Origin: Flammulina velutipes
Taxonomy: Eukaryota > Basidiomycota > Agaricomycetes > Agaricales > Physalacriaceae
Direction of reading: 5' to 3'
DNA length: 64,000 nt
Assembly (NCBI GenBank): GCA_011800155.1
Contig: CM022375.1
Span: forward strand, 1,922,001-1,986,000
The notes under the pieces were generated by a model. The model was given only the letters and a program-made list of their open reading frames with translations. It did no database searches and had not been told where the DNA came from. A program made the translations under genes and the position numbers. Positions 60,262 to 64,000 of this stretch are shown here, in pieces (within the stretch, counting starts at the first letter, position 1; each line of letters starts with the position of its first letter).

Positions 60262-62219
60262 TCAGAGGGCGTCCTCATCGTCCCATCTTGAAATCTTTCC
60301 TAATGGCCGATAATAGTATTGTTTATACTTTTTCGTTTCAGTCCGTTTCGCAGGCCGCGGCATCATGCTCCTCACTAACGCAGCACGGTCCTGGTCTTCA
60401 TCCCGCTCGGGTACGTAGAACCACTTGGCTTCAAGGGGACGGTCTGAGTCGTCCTAAAATAGGATGTGAGAGACATACGGCAGCGGTAATTTAACACACG
60501 TACCATGCCGCTACTATCCACCTTCCCAAAGACCCCGTTCTGCTGATGTGCATCCTGAAGCACGCGAACGAATTTCTCCGCGTTCCATTCGCGCTGTAGC
60601 CCTGGTCGCGTGGTCATGACGCTCTTGAAAAGCGACGTTGCAGATAACGACGAGGCACGCGAGGTGGCCATCGTCTCAATTATCATTCCGAATATTTCCA
60701 TATCCTCTGTGTTCAGCACTATCTTGGGAATAGGAGCCGGCGGTGGCGCGGCGGCCTCGTCGTCGGAATCAGAGTCGGACGACGACGACGACGAAGAAAA
60801 AGATGATGCCCTTCGTCTACGACGTGGCGCAGGCTTTTTGGCAGGTGCTGTATGGAGTGGGGGTGGAGCTTTACGTGTTCGTCGTTTGGGTGGAATCGCA
60901 GAGTTTTCGTCGCCTTGCTTAGGCTTAGAAGGTCCAGCGGTGCGTAACTTCTTCCTCGGTAGAGAAGGGGAAGGCGATGGCTCCTCGGAGGGCTTCCGCT
61001 TTGCATCGTTCTCCTTGACGCTGAACACTGTTACGTCGTCCGACTGGATTGGTTGCTCTATTTCAGCCTTGACCGCTATTGCCAGCGGTTCGACGATAAC
61101 TCCGGATCCCGGAACTGAGAAATCTGATTCCTCGATTGCAGCAGGCAACTTGGCATCACATGTGATAGGTGATTCGCGAGGTTCTGGGGGAGATGGCGTA
61201 GTCCAAGGAAGATTTGAGGTTGAATGAGGGGGTGAGGTGGGTGCTTCGATGCTTCGAGCGTTATCCGTGGGGTCATCCGGGGCTACTGGTGATAAAGAAG
61301 AAGGGAGTGCTTGAGTTATCTGCATGGCCATTTCCTCGACGTCTTCATCATTATCCGATGATAACGGGCTCATCGCCGAAAGAGGTGACAGACTGAGAGC
61401 AGGAATTGAGGGAGACATGGTCATGATTTCGGATAGCGGGGATGATAAAGGCGAGAGGGGAGCTAGATCAGGCGACGTTGGAGAGGACCTGGGGGAGAAC
61501 GGCGGCGATGAGGGTGGCAAGGAAGAGAAGGGGCGCAGCTCTGGCGACGAGGACGACATAACGCCGCCATCGGATGTGATAGGTTCAGACTCGAGATCGG
61601 CGTCATAAGACAGTTCACTCGATTCCTCAGTGAAGGACGGGATCGACAGGGGAGCAGGCTCCGAAAGGTTGCGTTTCGTCGGGGATGGAGGCAGTGGCCT
61701 GGTCGTCGTGGGTTCCGAGTGCCGTTGTCTGAATGAGGGAGGAAGTTCGTGCCACCGTCCGCGTTCATCAGAGGTTTGGAAATATGTTGTCCTAGAGGTG
61801 CTGCCCGTCCAACTATCTTCCAGCCCTACATCGTTCTCGTCTTCTTCCTCGCTGTCGGAGTAAAAGACGGATTCCAGTTCTTGAATTGATTTGACATGCT
61901 CCGCGCCCTTTGAGCTCTCTGCGTCCGATGATGAAGGTGCTATGTCACCAAACATTGCCTTGAAACTCGGAAGCTTGCACGGGCCCTTGACCGGGGTCGA
62001 TTTCATGGTTGTTAAGTGAGAAGGCCATTGAAACGAAGATTTACGGGATGAAGAGTCGGATGAACTGGGAGCAATACGAGGATGGATACTCGACGAGGGC
62101 GATGTGGGAGGCGACGACGACCAAGGCGGTGAGGACGACGACGACGACGAGTAGGAATAGTAACCACGGCCGAGTGCACTGTTGGCAGACCAAAATCCTT
62201 CACTTCGAGAGGAGGTCAT
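60262..62219 (-). CDS. Serine/proline-rich protein with conserved C-terminal domain, function unknown
   Basis: Read leftward from 62219 (MTSSRSEGFWSANSALGRGY), with a longer in-frame start at 62282. Most of the protein is low complexity: Ser/Pro runs, an acidic patch SDSEEEDENDVG and many SP sites that suggest phosphorylation. A basic, nuclear-localisation-like region follows (PPKRRTRKAPPPLHTAPAKK, PRRRRRASSF). The ordered C-terminus begins NTEDMEIFGMIIETMATSRA, with FKSVMTTRPGLQREWNAEKF and GVFGKVDSSGM. An intron near 60456-60503 joins it to DDSDRPLEAKWFYVPERDED and a KKYKQYYYRPLGKISRWD tail. The tail resembles conserved basidiomycete proteins I cannot name. About 630 residues. Possibly chromatin-linked. 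Confidence 0.72.
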
Positions 62220-62343
62220 GGTGGTTCTGTTGATAGGAGGACAGATCACGTGCGACAACGCGTCACAATCAACGCGTTTCATTTCGGGCGGAGTGTAAAT
62301 CTACTTTAGCCGGGTCTAGATTTTGTTGATCTGCCCCTGAAAG

Positions 62344-62369
62344 TGCGCCACACAGTTATATGTGGCGCA
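62344..62369. other. Perfect inverted repeat TGCGCCACA...TGTGGCGCA
   Basis: Nine-base arms separated by eight bases lie about 85 bases after the stop of the chitin deacetylase gene, so probably within its 3' UTR, and upstream of the serine-rich gene. In RNA they would form a short GC-rich hairpin. Confidence 0.7.
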
Positions 62370-62452
62370 ACATATCATTAAATTGCCCAATAAAAAAGTT
62401 CAAAGGCAACAAAGTTAGTTATATAATACTGTATGTATCAAGTCCAAGGTAG

Positions 62453-64000
62453 CTAAGTCGTAAGGGCAGCCATCAATGCCATAAAACCCGTTAACACTAC
62501 AGGAGCACTCAATGACAACGCGCCAGAGTCGCTCGAATTGGATCCCAAGCTTGAGCCAGACGTCGAACCCGAGCTGGAGCTCGACTCTGAGCTGGAGCTG
62601 GAGCTGGAACCAGACCCATCCGACTGAGACTGAGATCCAGAGGTGCCATCGTCACTACCACTACCACTGTCATCGCCGCCCGTGAAATCAGCAGGATCGT
62701 AGGGGAATGATGTGTTGGTGTTGGTCTCGCGGTAGAGGTCAGACGTCGGTATTTTATTGCATTGGCCAATGGGTAGGAGCTATTCTCACGTCAGTCTGGA
62801 AGCACAGAGCGAAGAGAAACTTCGACGTACAGTGAACGCGGGATCGTAATGTTGGGCCGTCTCGAGGTTGTACCCGATGGCGAGGTCTACGGTTATTTCG
62901 AAAAGGTCGTGCTCCAGGACGATGAATCTGCCGTCGTGTTAGGATTATTAGTGGCGGAGGATACACGAGCGACTGACCCGGTGTCGAGTTGAGTAGCGTT
63001 GCCGATGATGTTGTTGAAAGATTGCACACAGGTCTCGCCATTGACGAGGCCTCCGGCAACATTCCAATCTATCTTTAAATTAATAATGCCGTGAGCAGAA
63101 GTGAGATCACTTGCCGTTCGTGTCGAAAGCAACACCGTTACCCACGGTCCAGAGAATCGGGATGAGTCCCATGGCCAGTGAGATGGCACGGACGCGATCG
63201 TCTGTATGATTTCTTAGTCAGAGTTCGAAGATTAGAAAAAGAGTAATTTACCAATGTCACCGTACGGAGGACGCATCGTAGTAGGTGTAACGCCCAGTAC
63301 GTCCTTGATAGCCTGGCGAGTCCATCCAAGCTCCGCAACGATTTCTTCGTTCGTCTTGGTGGTGAGATGCTAAAAGAGAACGTCAGCTCAGACATCGAGC
63401 AAATAAGAGCCACTTACAGGATGAGACCATGTATGAACACTGATTTCATGGCCGCTCATGAACTCCTCCCGGAGAAGGTCAGGATACTGGATGACCCGCG
63501 AGCCCACAACGAAGAACGTCGCGTGAATATCCTTCTCCGTGAGATAGTCCAAAAGCTTCCTATATAGATTGTTGTCAGAACGGTGAGAATGGCGAGATGC
63601 ACATGTAAGTTGCGAACCCAGCTATACAAATAATCAGATCTGTCCCATAAAGTTTTCACTTAATGAACTTACTATAATCAGATGGTCCATCGTCGAAGCT
63701 GACACCCCAGGTGTATTTGTCGTTGCAAACCGTAATGTCCGTGTCCCGGGTATGGTGTCCGCACGACCACCAGCCACGGTTTTCCGCGTCAGCCTCCATA
63801 TCTGGGTCGCTGGCGCAGGTACCGTCGGTCGTTGGTTCGAGGTCGGGAATATCGTGGCCATCGAGCTCTTTCATCCATTCGGCAACTTGGTCGGAATCTG
63901 CAGATAGGATCAGCGTCGATAGCACCTGTAAAGATCGGATCAACGTACCAACAGGCGGCGTCTTGTCCATAGTGGGATACACGCCGGGCGCAAACGCGAC
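62453..64000 (-). CDS. Chitin deacetylase (CE4 polysaccharide deacetylase), GPI-anchored, 5' end outside window
   Basis: The gene enters from the right edge, so the start and signal peptide are missing. Read leftward: VAFAPGVYPTMDKTPPVG, then a linker with two or more cysteines, and the NodB fold. Motif 1 is WGVSFDDGPSDYT with the catalytic and metal aspartates. Motif 2 is SGHEISVHTWSHPHLT with both histidines. Motif 3 is TMRPPYGDIDDRVRA, and the C-terminal motif is FIVLEHDLFE. A Ser/Gly-rich tail (SGSGSDDGTSGSQSQSDG) and hydrophobic end (APVVLTGFMALMAAL) form a GPI-attachment signal. It removes acetyl groups from chitin to make chitosan at the cell wall. About seven exons are visible, with catalytic residues complete. 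Confidence 0.92.

Noticed and set aside
61324..61608. Gly/Asp-rich plus-strand frame
   Set aside because: Antisense to the Ser/Pro-rich exon of the minus-strand gene. The composition follows from that.

Overview
The window reads as nuclear DNA from a filamentous basidiomycete, most likely an agaricomycete. Genes lie on both strands. Almost every one is cut by several short GT-AG introns of about 45-60 bases. Families include ones I know mainly from mushrooms and their relatives: a fungal SLATT protein, a HAM1-like protein, a FunK1-like kinase, and a small secreted protein of basidiomycete type. There are no operons, ribosome binding sites, CRISPR arrays or integrases. Gene ends were placed by joining exons by eye, so outer limits are firmer than each internal splice.

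Layout. 0-10 kb: an extended SDR reductase, a mitochondrial ADCK1/Mcp2-type UbiB kinase, then three adjacent secreted proteins (an HNH-type nuclease-like protein, a cysteine-containing protein, and an LPMO-like protein with a histidine directly after the predicted signal peptide), then a DnaJ co-chaperone. 10-24 kb: a FunK1-like kinase with an apparent frame break, the ribosome-biogenesis factor Mak21/Noc1, and an 8.7 kb gene for a sacsin-like protein with two HSP90-type ATPase repeats and a C-terminal BTB domain. 25-36 kb: a HAM1-like protein, a lactonase-like metallo-beta-lactamase, a C2H2 zinc-finger protein and a KDM4-like JmjN/JmjC/PHD histone demethylase. 36-48 kb: a membrane protein of unknown role, an EamA transporter, a 56-residue lipidation-motif protein split over four coding exons, a fungal SLATT protein and an Sfp1-like zinc-finger factor. 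This stretch is flanked by two divergent NTF2-fold paralogues. 48-64 kb: an F-box protein between two relics of the FunK1-like gene, a peptidase S28 family member that has lost catalytic residues, a Zn2Cys6 regulator, an SDR, tRNA-Glu(UUC), a serine-rich nuclear-looking protein and a chitin deacetylase that runs off the right edge.

How they relate. Most genes are independent. Visible links are the secreted trio at 4.4-7.7 kb, the duplicated NTF2-fold pair, which share promoter elements but differ in splice-donor choice, and the scattered degenerate copies of the 9.9 kb kinase gene near 48 and 51 kb. The nonamer TGTGGCGCA recurs at least eight times, including in both NTF2 promoters and as a perfect inverted repeat near 62.35 kb. 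The points I judge most worth following up are the tiny multi-exon cysteine-rich gene, the catalytically altered S28 protein, the sacsin-BTB fusion, and the kinase family whose two larger copies share the same frame offset.
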